Assembly (NCBI GenBank): GCA_030524175.1
Contig: JAUNHC010000001.1
Span: 62,001 to 126,000, forward strand
Length of the DNA stretch: 64,000 bases
Reading direction: 5' to 3'
Source: Eubacteriales bacterium
GTDB lineage: Bacteria > Bacillota > Clostridia > Lachnospirales > Lachnospiraceae
Position numbers and translations under genes: made by a program. Below the pieces are notes generated by a model. That model searched no databases. It was given only the letters and a program-made list of their open reading frames with translations, and was not told the origin of the DNA. Positions 32,104 to 41,361 of this stretch are shown one piece after another (positions within the stretch are counted from its first letter, which is position 1; each line of letters starts with the position of its first letter).

Positions 32104-32709
32104 CTATTTTTTCGCCTCTCCCTCAGGAAAGATAATCTTAAATACAAAGAAAAAGATGATCATGGAAACACCGCCGGTAATAAAGGTTACCAGTAAATTA
32201 TAAATTGCAGGTGCTACATATGCAGATGCGATCGGCATCCATAAATTATTAAATCCGTTGCAGATCAGTGAGATTACAATCCATGCAATAAAATACCACA
32301 TTGCCTGATAGACCGGATTGCCTTTGCTCTTAAAGGTAATGTTTCTCTGCAGCGGGAAATTAATGCACTGAGCCAGAAAAGAGCCAACCTCGTAGCTGAT
32401 AAAGTACCCAAGCCCGCCGCCAATCATCACTGCACCGCTGGCATCATAGAGCACATTATATCCAAGCAGGCTCCAGGTAAAATCAACTCCGAAGATGTGC
32501 AGCTCCTTCTGTGGCCACATGAACTCTGTCCCTGCGAGCCCAATGCCTAAGATTCCCGGCATAAAGGTAAAAACCAGATACTGGAATACGGTCACCATCA
32601 TACTGAATACAAAGAAATAAAAAATCTGATACACCCACTTTGCCAGCTTGGGGTGCTTCTCCTCAAACCCGTTCCATATATTCATCCATTTTTCTTTTAT
32701 CTGACTCAT
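32104..32709 (-). CDS. GtrA-like membrane protein, cassette copy 2
   Basis: 201 residues, four to five membrane segments, differing from copy 1 by only a few residues near the C-terminus (SAYVAPAIYNLL against SVYVTPAVYNVL). Presumed flippase for undecaprenyl-phosphate-linked sugar. Its start overlaps the GH3 stop by 4 bp. Confidence 0.85.
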   Translation of the reverse strand: MSQIKEKWMNIWNGFEEKHPKLAKWVYQIFYFFVFSMMVTVFQYLVFTFMPGILGIGLAGTEFMWPQKELHIFGVDFTWSLLGYNVLYDASGAVMIGGGLGYFISYEVGSFLAQCINFPLQRNITFKSKGNPVYQAMWYFIAWIVISLICNGFNNLWMPIASAYVAPAIYNLLVTFITGGVSMIIFFFVFKIIFPEGEAKK

Positions 32710-32711
32710 TT
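32384..32711. repeat. Identity tract shared with 5817-6144
   Basis: The partner of the copy-1 tract: 328 bp without a mismatch by eye, covering the 5' part of the GtrA-like gene, while flanking sequence is diverged. Confidence 0.75.
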
Positions 32712-35144
32712 TTCCGCTCCTTTCCCACTTGACAGCCTTTTTTCATAAGCTCTGTTTGCCCTGAGGTTGCCAAAGAACCCGCCAATGACCTTCCCCATTC
32801 CACGGAAGAAGTGCCCGTTTACTACTTCTACAACGCCATTTACCATATGCATACTCACCATTCCGCCGGTCATCTTTGCGATGGCCCGGAACGGGATGTT
32901 GTATTGGAATAGAAGATTCAGATCTGGTTTCCCGGCCGCTTCGTTCTTTAACTTCCTGTCTGTCAATATTTTATAGATAAACCTTGCCAGGCCGCTTTTC
33001 GCATAATACATCTGGCACACAGCATCATTTATCCCCAGTTCCCCTGACCATTTGCCATCGGGAATGGGATGTCCAAGCAGGGTTTCAAACTCAGGATCGG
33101 ATACCTGCTGGATAATCCCTGTGTAATAATATGGAAGTCCTGCTGGGTTATAAGGGTACTCTGAAGTAGTCCCGTCCATCTCCAGTTCTTTCATAAGCCG
33201 GATATCGCTGACACTGGCTCCCACCATGATCTGATATGTTCCCATCTCCACTTCCCAACGATTCGTCTTCACATTCCAGTAACGGAAGGTCTTGTCATCG
33301 AACGGAATTCGTACTTCCCTGCTCTCCCCGGCTTTTAAAAACACCTTGCGGAAACCTTTCAGCTCTTTTTGCGGACGAAACACGATAGCATTGGGGAGGC
33401 CTACATACATCTGTACTACCTCTGCTCCGTCCCTGTCTCCCGTGTTGGTAACCAGGACCCGGATTCCATCTTTGTCAACCTGCAAATCTGTATAGGTGAA
33501 TTCTGTGTAAGAAAGCCCAAAGCCAAAGGGATACTGTACCCGGACACTGCTGGTATCATAATACCGGTATCCTACATAAAGCCCCTCCCTGTACTCAGAA
33601 TTTCTTTCTGTACTTGGGAAATACCGAAGTGCCGGTGTGTCTTCATACCGGATTGGATAGCTTTCTGCCAGACGTCCTGAGGGATTCACCTTCCCGCTCA
33701 GGATGTCCAGCATTGCACTGGCACCTGCCTGCCCGGACAGATAACCATGCAGGATTGCTTTACAGCAGGTATGCCAGGGCATTTCTATGGATGCTCCCGC
33801 GCTCAGGATGCCAACAATCTTGTCATTGACCTGCACCATTGCCTGCAGCAGTTCAATCTGGTTCTGGGGGATCCGCATGTGGGAGCGGTCCATCCCTTCC
33901 ACTTCACTCATTTCATCCAGTCCGAAACAGTACAGCACTACATCCGCCTTCGCCGCCGCATCCAGAGCTTCTTTCTTCAGAACTTCATCTGTTTCCCCTG
34001 TCCGTTTATATCCCCTGGATATGCCCGAGAGCTTCCAGCCATAATTTTGAATTGCTTTTTCAACCGTTTCTAAAGAGGTAGGTTTTACCATAGATGACCC
34101 TGCCCCCTGATATCTGGGTTCCACTGCAAAATCACCAATGACAGCCACCGTACACCCAGCCTTTAATGGCAGTATATGGTCGGAGTTCTTTAACAGTACC
34201 GCACTCTCTGAAGCTGCACGTCTTGCAAGCTCATGGTGTCTTTCTTCCTGAAATTTCTCTGCCTTTGGCCGGCGTTTCTCATTTAATGTGAGCACTGCAT
34301 CCAGCAGGTCATCCACACAGGTATCCAGCTCTTCCATCGTAAGGCTTCCATCCTGAACCGCCGCCACAATCTGCCTTGCAGAATCCAGCCCCGGCGTCGG
34401 CATTTCCAGATTGGAACGGGCCTGCACACCCTTTACATGGTCATTGGAGCCGCCCCAGTCTGTGATGACAATCCCGTCAAATCCCCACTCTTTTCTGAGG
34501 ATATCCTGCAGTAAATGCTGGTTCTCATTGGCATATACCCCATTGACCTGATTATAGCTTGTCATGATAGCTTTGGCGCCGCCTTCTTTTACGGCAATCT
34601 CAAATCCCGTCAGATAAATCTCCCGGAGTGTCCGTTCATCTAAGACAGCGTTCATGGCCATCCGGCGCAACTCCTGGCTGTTCACTGCAAAATGTTTTGG
34701 ACAGGCATACAAGCCCTGACTCTGGATTCCCTTGATATAAGAAGCCGCCATTTTTCCAGCCAGATAAGGATCTTCCGAAAAATACTCGAAGTTCCTGCCG
34801 CAGAAGGGGCTACGCTTGATATTCAGCCCCGGTCCTAATAGTACCTGTACATCCAACGCCGATGCTTCTTCGCCTAACGCCTTACCGATTTCTTCGCCCA
34901 GAGCTTCATCCCAACTGTTGGCGATGGTTGCCGCAGTAGGAAAACAGGTAGCGGGAAGTGACTCATTCAGTCCCAGATGGTCACCTGCACCTGCCTGCTT
35001 GCGGATACCATGAGGGCCGTCCGCGCAGTATACAGACGGGATATTCAGACGCGGGATATCTCTGGTATCCCATTCTCCTTTTCCACTTAAAAATGCGGCT
35101 TTTTCTTCTGTTGTCATTTTATTGATCAAATCTTGATGTTTCAT
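32706..35144 (-). CDS. Cytoplasmic GH3 beta-glucosidase-like enzyme, cassette copy 2
   Basis: 812 residues, same domain order as copy 1: barrel (CPKHFAVNS; nucleophile Asp in VITDWGG), sandwich, fibronectin-like domain and a C-terminal helical extension of about 120 residues (from GHPIPDGKW). Differences from copy 1 are scattered except for a mismatch-free 413-bp block in the sandwich/fibronectin region. No signal peptide. Coupled to the GtrA-like gene. Confidence 0.92.
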   Translation of the reverse strand: MKHQDLINKMTTEEKAAFLSGKGEWDTRDIPRLNIPSVYCADGPHGIRKQAGAGDHLGLNESLPATCFPTAATIANSWDEALGEEIGKALGEEASALDVQVLLGPGLNIKRSPFCGRNFEYFSEDPYLAGKMAASYIKGIQSQGLYACPKHFAVNSQELRRMAMNAVLDERTLREIYLTGFEIAVKEGGAKAIMTSYNQVNGVYANENQHLLQDILRKEWGFDGIVITDWGGSNDHVKGVQARSNLEMPTPGLDSARQIVAAVQDGSLTMEELDTCVDDLLDAVLTLNEKRRPKAEKFQEERHHELARRAASESAVLLKNSDHILPLKAGCTVAVIGDFAVEPRYQGAGSSMVKPTSLETVEKAIQNYGWKLSGISRGYKRTGETDEVLKKEALDAAAKADVVLYCFGLDEMSEVEGMDRSHMRIPQNQIELLQAMVQVNDKIVGILSAGASIEMPWHTCCKAILHGYLSGQAGASAMLDILSGKVNPSGRLAESYPIRYEDTPALRYFPSTERNSEYREGLYVGYRYYDTSSVRVQYPFGFGLSYTEFTYTDLQVDKDGIRVLVTNTGDRDGAEVVQMYVGLPNAIVFRPQKELKGFRKVFLKAGESREVRIPFDDKTFRYWNVKTNRWEVEMGTYQIMVGASVSDIRLMKELEMDGTTSEYPYNPAGLPYYYTGIIQQVSDPEFETLLGHPIPDGKWSGELGINDAVCQMYYAKSGLARFIYKILTDRKLKNEAAGKPDLNLLFQYNIPFRAIAKMTGGMVSMHMVNGVVEVVNGHFFRGMGKVIGGFFGNLRANRAYEKRLSSGKGAEK
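33457..33869. repeat. Identity tract shared with 6890-7302
   Basis: Partner of the 413-bp mismatch-free tract within GH3 copy 1. Mismatches resume at 33456 and 33870. Confidence 0.8.
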
Positions 35145-35211
35145 CTGCTCACCTCTATTCTACAAAGAGACCTGAGACTATATCTGTCTCAAGTCTCTTC
35201 TGACTTACCTG

Positions 35212-38142
35212 CTATTCTTCTACAATCTCAACGGTAATCTTAGAATTTTTCTTTCTTATATAGTTTCGTATTGCAATGACTTCAAGTGCAATTAAAATCA
35301 CTGCAAGCGCTGCGTCTACACCATAGAATATCTGCATCCATACAGGAATCGTTCCAGGCGTGTAATCTTCATAGGCCACACTGTTTACCACTGTGTACAT
35401 AATATTTTTGCTCGCCTGCCGCATAGCCAATACAGAAGTAGCGCTTTCCTGGTCTGTGAGCAGTGCCTCACCTCCAGTTGTCCCTAACATACAGTCGCTT
35501 CCGCCGCGGATGGCTCTGTCTGCATCCATATAACCATAGTTTCCAAAATAATCTGTCAGAACCATTCCCTGGAATCCCCATTCATCACGGAGGATATTGT
35601 TCAGAAGCGGAGCATAACCGCCGCCCCATTCATTTCCTATATAATTAAATACTGACATGACTGCCAACGCTTCTCCGTCATTATTTTTCACACACGCTTC
35701 AAACGGCTTCAGGTAATTTTCTCTTGCTGACTGCTCCGTGAGCCATGTGTTCAGCATAGCATTCCGGTTCGTTTCCTGTTCGTTGAAACCAAAGTGCTTC
35801 AGATAAGGATACACACCATTCTCATATGCTCCCTGAATGGTATTGACTGCCATTACAGCGCTCAGAACACCATCTTCTGAATAATACTCAAAGTTTCTTC
35901 CTCCAAATGCAGAGCGGTGAAGATTCATGGCTGGCCCGTACCATCCGGCAAATCCAAAGTCCACAGCCTCATTGGTGATTCCAAGACCTACTTCATGGGC
36001 AAGTTCTTCATTCCAAGTCTGTGCAATCAAACTTTCTGAACAGTATCCAGTTCCATAAGAGCCAGTAAAGAAGGAATTAATACCTGCCGGTCCGTCAGTG
36101 TCCTGTGTAGCAACTTTTCCTACCGATGTCACTTCTACTGTCTGGAACCCGCCATATCCGATCAGGTTCACCATGTCATCTATTGAAAGGTTATCAAGAA
36201 GCTGTTCCCATCTTTCATCATCATAATCAGCATCTCTTAAATCAAACAGCTCAATCTCATTATCGGCACCTGTTGTGGGCATGACGTCTTCTTCTTTGTT
36301 GTATTCCGTTGGGTCATATGTACCATTTGCCAGTATCTCAGCTTTTGCTTCTCTGTCCGCATCTGTAGGGCCGGCTGTGGCTGATGCATAATTTGCAAAC
36401 CCATTTGCACGTGACAGATATTCCACATCTCCTTCCGCTGACTGCATCTGATTGGTGGCAACGGTCATGTCATCCGTTCTTGGATTTGAATCATCATATA
36501 TGATGGTTTCCGCCACATTGTAATTCTGTTCACTAACTACTGTATGGGAATCTGTCCTCAGACTAATTGCGTAATCCCCGCGTTCCAAAATATAGCACTC
36601 ATTTCCATAGGTATCATAGGACGCCATGTCTTCTTGATTCCATGTAAGTGTTAAAGTTTCACTTGCACCTGGATCAAGCATCTGGGTCTTATCCAATGCG
36701 ATCAGATTCACAGAGGCTTTTTCAATTCCGCCATTGGTGTAGGGCGGTGTATAATAAAGTTCCACTACGTCCTTGCCTGCAGAATTTCCTGTATTCGTAA
36801 CTGTAACTTCTATTGTCAGATTTCCATCCCCATCTGTGGTGATATCACCCATTGACTGCTCAAATTCTGTGTAGCTGAGGCCATAGCCAAAGGGATACAG
36901 CACAGCTTCTTCATAATTAAGAAATCCTTCCGCATCTGCCGTTTCATAAAAACGGTAGCCTGTATAAATATTTTCAACATACCTGACAAAGCCTGCCACT
37001 CCGTCAGCAGCTTCCCACTCTGCCTTTGCTGCATCCAGCATGTCCTGTACATTTGTGTAAGTCATACTTCCGATGTTATGAAAATATGGTGTCTGTGTAA
37101 GGTCCCGTACCCAGGTATCCGCTGTTTTTCCAGACGGGTTTACTTCCCCTGTAAGGATCTTTCCAAGGGCATTGAAGCCGGTGGCACCTGCGCCTGGAAC
37201 AAGAAACGCTCCTTTGATCTGATCATAATCATCCAGCCAGTCCAGTTCAAAAGTATTGGAGCCATTATAGACTATAACCACATCCTCAAACCGGCTGCAT
37301 ACCATATCTATCATCCTCTGCTCTGTCTGACTGAGCTCAAGATAATGCTGTCCATCTTCAAAGTCTGCGTATTCCTCAGAATTGTTATCATACTTTGCAT
37401 TCAGATATTTTGTACCCGGCTCATTCCATGAACCGTCCATTACAGCGCCCATATCATGAGGCAGATCGGAACCTTCTCCTCCTGCACGTGATATAACAAC
37501 TAATGCCGTATTTGAAAACTCCTGAGCATTGGTCAGCATCTCCTCGCTGTAATCCTCAGCCGGTATCTCCGGAAGCGTCCAATCCTGTCCCTCCTGGTTA
37601 ATCCCTATAACCGGACGTTCACTGCGGTAATCTGCATACATGTCAGATAATTCTGTGTTAAGTGTAAACCCGGCATTTTCCAGTCCGTCTAAAAGACTTA
37701 CTGCGGTACTTGCATCAACGGTTCCCGATCCGCTTCCACCGTATACCGGATTCGTGGACGACCAGCCAAATACATTTAAGTTTCTTGTCTCCAGCGGCAA
37801 AGCACCGTCATCGTTCTTTACCATGACAATCCCTTCTTCTGCCACACGTTTTATCACATCTCTTGAATTTGCCACAGATTCCTCTGTCAGCGTTCCCATC
37901 TTAGCCATCGCACCGTTAATTGTGTTGTGCATAGGTCCCAGACAAATTGCATTTACTGTAACTACCAAAACCAAAAGAAATGCAAATACCGACTGTAAAC
38001 GTACAAACCCTTTTAACGGTTTTTCCAATTTCTTTACTGCCACCAAGGCTACTACTAAAGCTACAAGCATCACTCCGATAAAAATCAGATATCCCTTAAT
38101 CTGTGTAATGACACTTATGACGTCTTCCCAAGCTATTTCCAT
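35212..38142 (-). CDS. Membrane-anchored, domain-swapped GH3-like glycosidase, cassette copy 2
   Basis: 976 residues; GGAGAGG before the ATG. Two N-terminal membrane spans (about 15-35 and 47-67), then the sandwich domain (VYGGSGSGTVDAST), a fibronectin-like domain (TNTGNSAGKDVVELYY), the barrel (LKHFGFNEQETNRNA; nucleophile Asp in VLTDYFGN), and a C-terminal span (IFYGVDAALAVILIALEVIAI). Domain order is reversed, like the copy at 8656, but the two differ widely in sequence and in number of N-terminal spans, so this pair is much older than the neighbouring gene-converted tracts. The catalytic part should be extracytoplasmic. Confidence 0.9.
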   Translation of the reverse strand: MEIAWEDVISVITQIKGYLIFIGVMLVALVVALVAVKKLEKPLKGFVRLQSVFAFLLVLVVTVNAICLGPMHNTINGAMAKMGTLTEESVANSRDVIKRVAEEGIVMVKNDDGALPLETRNLNVFGWSSTNPVYGGSGSGTVDASTAVSLLDGLENAGFTLNTELSDMYADYRSERPVIGINQEGQDWTLPEIPAEDYSEEMLTNAQEFSNTALVVISRAGGEGSDLPHDMGAVMDGSWNEPGTKYLNAKYDNNSEEYADFEDGQHYLELSQTEQRMIDMVCSRFEDVVIVYNGSNTFELDWLDDYDQIKGAFLVPGAGATGFNALGKILTGEVNPSGKTADTWVRDLTQTPYFHNIGSMTYTNVQDMLDAAKAEWEAADGVAGFVRYVENIYTGYRFYETADAEGFLNYEEAVLYPFGYGLSYTEFEQSMGDITTDGDGNLTIEVTVTNTGNSAGKDVVELYYTPPYTNGGIEKASVNLIALDKTQMLDPGASETLTLTWNQEDMASYDTYGNECYILERGDYAISLRTDSHTVVSEQNYNVAETIIYDDSNPRTDDMTVATNQMQSAEGDVEYLSRANGFANYASATAGPTDADREAKAEILANGTYDPTEYNKEEDVMPTTGADNEIELFDLRDADYDDERWEQLLDNLSIDDMVNLIGYGGFQTVEVTSVGKVATQDTDGPAGINSFFTGSYGTGYCSESLIAQTWNEELAHEVGLGITNEAVDFGFAGWYGPAMNLHRSAFGGRNFEYYSEDGVLSAVMAVNTIQGAYENGVYPYLKHFGFNEQETNRNAMLNTWLTEQSARENYLKPFEACVKNNDGEALAVMSVFNYIGNEWGGGYAPLLNNILRDEWGFQGMVLTDYFGNYGYMDADRAIRGGSDCMLGTTGGEALLTDQESATSVLAMRQASKNIMYTVVNSVAYEDYTPGTIPVWMQIFYGVDAALAVILIALEVIAIRNYIRKKNSKITVEIVEE

Positions 38143-38352
38143 AATGTCCTCTCCTTTTCCTTATCGTTACTGAACACACGGCCATGCAGTTCTTATGCAA
38201 TAAAAATACCACTATTTACTACAAAAAACGTATTGTGGTAAAGTTGGTTATTCTGGAGGTAAAATCGGTATGTATCCTTATATAAGATAAAGCGTCTGCA
38301 TATGGAAAAAACATTTTTGTTTCTTCCATACGCAGACACTCATTGAAACTTA
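38143..38352. other. Leader region between membrane GH3 copy 2 and the LytTR kinase
   Basis: 210 bp, gene-free. The right half holds the kinase terminator (38294-38337). The left half is AT-rich with TTATTTACTACAAAAAACG-like sequence that may contain the GH3 promoter. No attenuator like that of copy 1 was seen. Confidence 0.45.
38294..38337 (-). terminator. Hairpin terminator after GHKL-LytTR operon 2
   Basis: On the minus strand GTCTGCGTATGGAA pairs with TTCCATATGCAGAC around a 16-nt loop, 16 bp after the kinase stop. The following U-tract is weak (GCTTTATCTTAT), so efficiency is uncertain. Confidence 0.65.
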
Positions 38353-39654
38353 TCAATAAAACATAATGTCCACCTGAAAACGATTATCGACTTTCTGCAT
38401 AAGCACATCGCCCTGATACTTTTCTACAATGTATTTAATACTCTTTACTCCGAACCCGTGATATGCTTTATCTCTTTTTGTTGTTACCGGAAGGCCATTT
38501 TCAAAAGCCAATTCATTATCGCAGTAATTTTCCACATGGATATGACATCCTTCGTTTCTCCTAGAGACATGGATGCTAATAATCCGCTTTTCATGGTTCT
38601 CTTCCTGAATTACACTTTCAATCGCATTATCCAGCAGATTCCCAAATAACGCGTACACATCCGTCGTGTGCATAAAGTTCAAAAGCGTACCATCTACCAT
38701 AGAACTTACTTTTATATCATTCTCTTCACACATCAGGCTTTTTTCTGTGAGTATCAAGTCCATTGCACTGTTACCTGTCTGATAAATGTTATCGTAAATG
38801 GTAACTGCTTTTTTGATCTCTTCAATATATTCCTTTTGTTCCTGTTCATCTTCAATCTTCGCGATTTTTGAGATTCTGTATTTCAAATCATGACTTTTAA
38901 TATTGATAATGTTTACCGTTTCCTTTGACAGTTTCTGCTGCTCACCCATATTGTGCAGCATGGTCTCCATCATCTCATTTTCGTGCGTGATCCGGTTCTG
39001 CCAGGACAGTGAAAAAGCTACAAATATGGAAAGGGCACTGCATATAATCGCATATACTTTACACAGGACATTTTGTAAAATGCCAGCTTCATCACCAAAC
39101 GTGCCCGTATCCACTAATACACTGATAAAAATAACCGTAAGCAGAATCACAAGTGCAAGGACGATCATCCGCATGTCCTTATCTACCAGTTCCCCTCTTC
39201 CTTCATATCTTCTTATGAGCAGACAATATACAATTACTGCTGCTAACACATAGGGAAGAAGCCGAAGCAGCAGAAAATCCCATATGTCAGGCAGTCTGAG
39301 GTTTGTCAGCTCACGGAAAATAGTATATGCTGCAAAAGCGATGTGCTGCGTAGCATAACCACATACCCCGGCAAATAAAACTTCCTTTTTCTTTACCTGA
39401 AAACAGAAGAACATAGCGATGAGGGTGAGCATAAATAAAACAATATAATAGGACATATATGTAACTGGCTTATTTCCCGGAATGGAACGAAATACAGTAA
39501 AGACAGACAGCGCCATAATAAAATATCCCGCCAGCGCTAAAAGAAAGCGCCCGATAAAAACATCTCTTTTCTTCCAACTAATCACAAAAACGGACTCTGC
39601 AATCATAAGCTGCAGGGAAAAACGCACACAGGAAATATACTCCATTCCCTCCAT
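38353..39654 (-). CDS. AgrC-like GHKL sensor histidine kinase (LytTR pair 2)
   Basis: 433 residues: six to seven membrane spans (about 10-215), linker, phospho-His motif SHDLKYRISKI (about 255-265), and GHKL domain with GNLLDNAIES and HGFGVKSIKYIVEKY. Same architecture as the kinase at 14568, but only moderately similar in sequence. Start ATG overlaps the regulator stop (TAATG). Signal unknown; no pheromone gene nearby. Confidence 0.9.
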   Translation of the reverse strand: MEGMEYISCVRFSLQLMIAESVFVISWKKRDVFIGRFLLALAGYFIMALSVFTVFRSIPGNKPVTYMSYYIVLFMLTLIAMFFCFQVKKKEVLFAGVCGYATQHIAFAAYTIFRELTNLRLPDIWDFLLLRLLPYVLAAVIVYCLLIRRYEGRGELVDKDMRMIVLALVILLTVIFISVLVDTGTFGDEAGILQNVLCKVYAIICSALSIFVAFSLSWQNRITHENEMMETMLHNMGEQQKLSKETVNIINIKSHDLKYRISKIAKIEDEQEQKEYIEEIKKAVTIYDNIYQTGNSAMDLILTEKSLMCEENDIKVSSMVDGTLLNFMHTTDVYALFGNLLDNAIESVIQEENHEKRIISIHVSRRNEGCHIHVENYCDNELAFENGLPVTTKRDKAYHGFGVKSIKYIVEKYQGDVLMQKVDNRFQVDIMFY

Positions 39655-40361
39655 TAATACACACCCCCTATATATTTCATAAAATCTTCCCGGAACTCTT
39701 TTTTCCGTTGTCTGCTCAAAGGAAGGCTAATCTGATCCAGCCATACGGTATCCTTCTCAATTTTTGTAACGTGGCGTACATTTACCAGGCACCCATTTAT
39801 ACACTTAGAGAATCCTTCGGACGCTAAGACTTCCTCAACCGTTTTCATAGTTCCCCTGACACGGTAAGCTGCATCTTGAGTATGATACACCACATAATTC
39901 TTGTCCTTTTCTACATAGAGAATCCGGGACAGGTTAATTTTTTCAACGGAATCCTCTGTCTCAATTACAACATTCCTTTCTACATTCCGCTTTGACATCT
40001 GTATTGCTTTCTTCAGCTTATCTGCAAAAACGTAATACTCTATAGGTTTTACGATAAAATCAATGGCATTGACCTCATAGCCCTTAATGGCAAACTGCGC
40101 CATATTTGTCACAAATACAATCCCTGTCTGGCTGTCTTTCCTGCGGATTCTCCTCGCCGCCTCCAGGCCATCCATATGGGGCATTTCAATATCCAGAAAA
40201 ATAACATCATAATCCCCTTCATAATCTTCCACAAAATTAAGACCATTGAGAAACTCTGTCACTTTACACTGTATTCCTTCTCCTCTTTCATAACGCTTAA
40301 TGTATGACTGCATTAACTGCAGATATCCAGCATCATCATCTACCAAAGCAACCTTAAGCAT
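39654..40361 (-). CDS. LytTR-family response regulator (pair 2)
   Basis: 235 residues from ATG 40361, the better-spaced of two ATGs behind GAGGGGGA. Receiver: DDD (8-10), Asp57 (VIFLDIEM), Lys in IVKPIEY. LytTR domain: YVEKDKNYVVYHTQ, CINGCLVNVRHV. Head of the operon with the kinase. A LysR-type box lies 86 bp upstream, which is unusual for this class. Probably controls the second envelope cassette. Confidence 0.92.
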   Translation of the reverse strand: MLKVALVDDDAGYLQLMQSYIKRYERGEGIQCKVTEFLNGLNFVEDYEGDYDVIFLDIEMPHMDGLEAARRIRRKDSQTGIVFVTNMAQFAIKGYEVNAIDFIVKPIEYYVFADKLKKAIQMSKRNVERNVVIETEDSVEKINLSRILYVEKDKNYVVYHTQDAAYRVRGTMKTVEEVLASEGFSKCINGCLVNVRHVTKIEKDTVWLDQISLPLSRQRKKEFREDFMKYIGGVY

Positions 40362-40446
40362 GCTCATTCCCCCTCTGACCGTCCTTCTTTTCTTGGCTTT
40401 ATTTTATAAAATCTGTTAGAATTCAACAATCTTAGTTTTGAATTAG

Positions 40447-40466
40447 TATGATAAGTTAAACTAATG
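40447..40466 (-). promoter_or_regulatory. LysR-type box S2, upstream of LytTR pair 2
   Basis: TATGATAAGTT followed by AAACTAATG, preceded about 20 bp earlier by CAACAATCTTAG. It matches the arrangement at 43314 and 60164 (CAGCAAT...TGATAAG). Lies 86 bp before the LytTR regulator start and between it and the terminator of the AKR unit. Confidence 0.55.
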
Positions 40467-40471
40467 TGAAA

Positions 40472-40508
40472 AAGCCAACCTGAAAAATACTCTTCTTCAG
40501 ATTGGCTT
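40472..40508 (-). terminator. Terminator after the AKR pseudogene unit
   Basis: On the minus strand AAGCCAATCTGAA pairs with TTCAGGTTGGCTT and is followed by TTTTTC, 12 bp after the AKR stop codon. Confidence 0.88.
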
Positions 40509-40519
40509 ATACTCGCTCT

Positions 40520-41358
40520 TTATTCAAAAATCTCCGCCACTTCTTTTAAGTAATCAATAACGGATAGATGCTGAGGACAGATTTTTTCACACTGCCCACA
40601 TGCGATACAGTCGGATGCCTTGCCATTACTTCTGGTGTGCACACCATAATAATAATCACTGTTCCAATCCCCAAACTGCTTCTTAGCATTATAACAACCG
40701 AATAAATCCGGGATCTGTATGTGCTTTGGGCAGCCATCCGTACAGTAACGGCAAGCTGTACAAGGAATTCCGCCCATTGCATTTAAGATCCCACAGACCT
40801 GCTCCACCGCTTTGTATTCCGCCTCATTGAAAGACCGGAAATGTTTCATGGCGGAAACATTATCTTTCATCTGTTCCATATTACTCATGCCGGAGAGGAC
40901 TTTAAACATGCCGTCAAACGATGCTGCAAACCGGATGGCATATGTGGCAGGGCTTTCTCCTGTCCCCAGAGCCTCAAGCACTTTCTTTGCTTCTTTCGGA
41001 AGGTTTACAAGTCCGCCTCCCTTTACCGGCTCCATCACCAGAACCGGTTTCTCATATTTCCGGCAGACCTCATACACTTTCCGGCTCTCTACGCTGGGGC
41101 TTTCATAATCCATATAGTTAAACTGGATCTGTACTATTTCAATTTCCGGATGCTCTTTCAAAATCTGTTCCAGCACATCTGCTTTGTCATGGAAAGAAAT
41201 TCCCATATGCCGGATTTTTCCTTCTTTTTTCAGTTCCTGCACTACCTGATAAGCATTGCATTTCATGAAATGCTGATAGATATTCTCATCGGCAGACGCA
41301 TACATCCAAATCCCAGCTTATCATTTGTAGCTGCCCTGCTTTCTGCAAATGCTTTCAT
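40520..41358 (-). pseudogene. Aldo-keto reductase with 4Fe-4S tail, internally deleted
   Basis: ATG 41358 (GGAGG just upstream, overlapping the SDR stop) starts MKAFAESRAATNDKLGFGCM, the normal AKR head. It then goes out of frame near 41305, where the long downstream frame begins. That frame carries the rest of an AKR (GKIRHMGISFHD, PVKGGGLVNLP) and two ferredoxin-type clusters (CTACRYCTDGCP and CIACGQCEKICP). About 90-100 residues containing the catalytic Asp/Tyr/Lys are missing between the two parts, so the enzyme should be dead unless a short product from 41305 has another role. Last gene of the 43215-40520 unit. Confidence 0.8.
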
Positions 41359-41361
41359 CTC

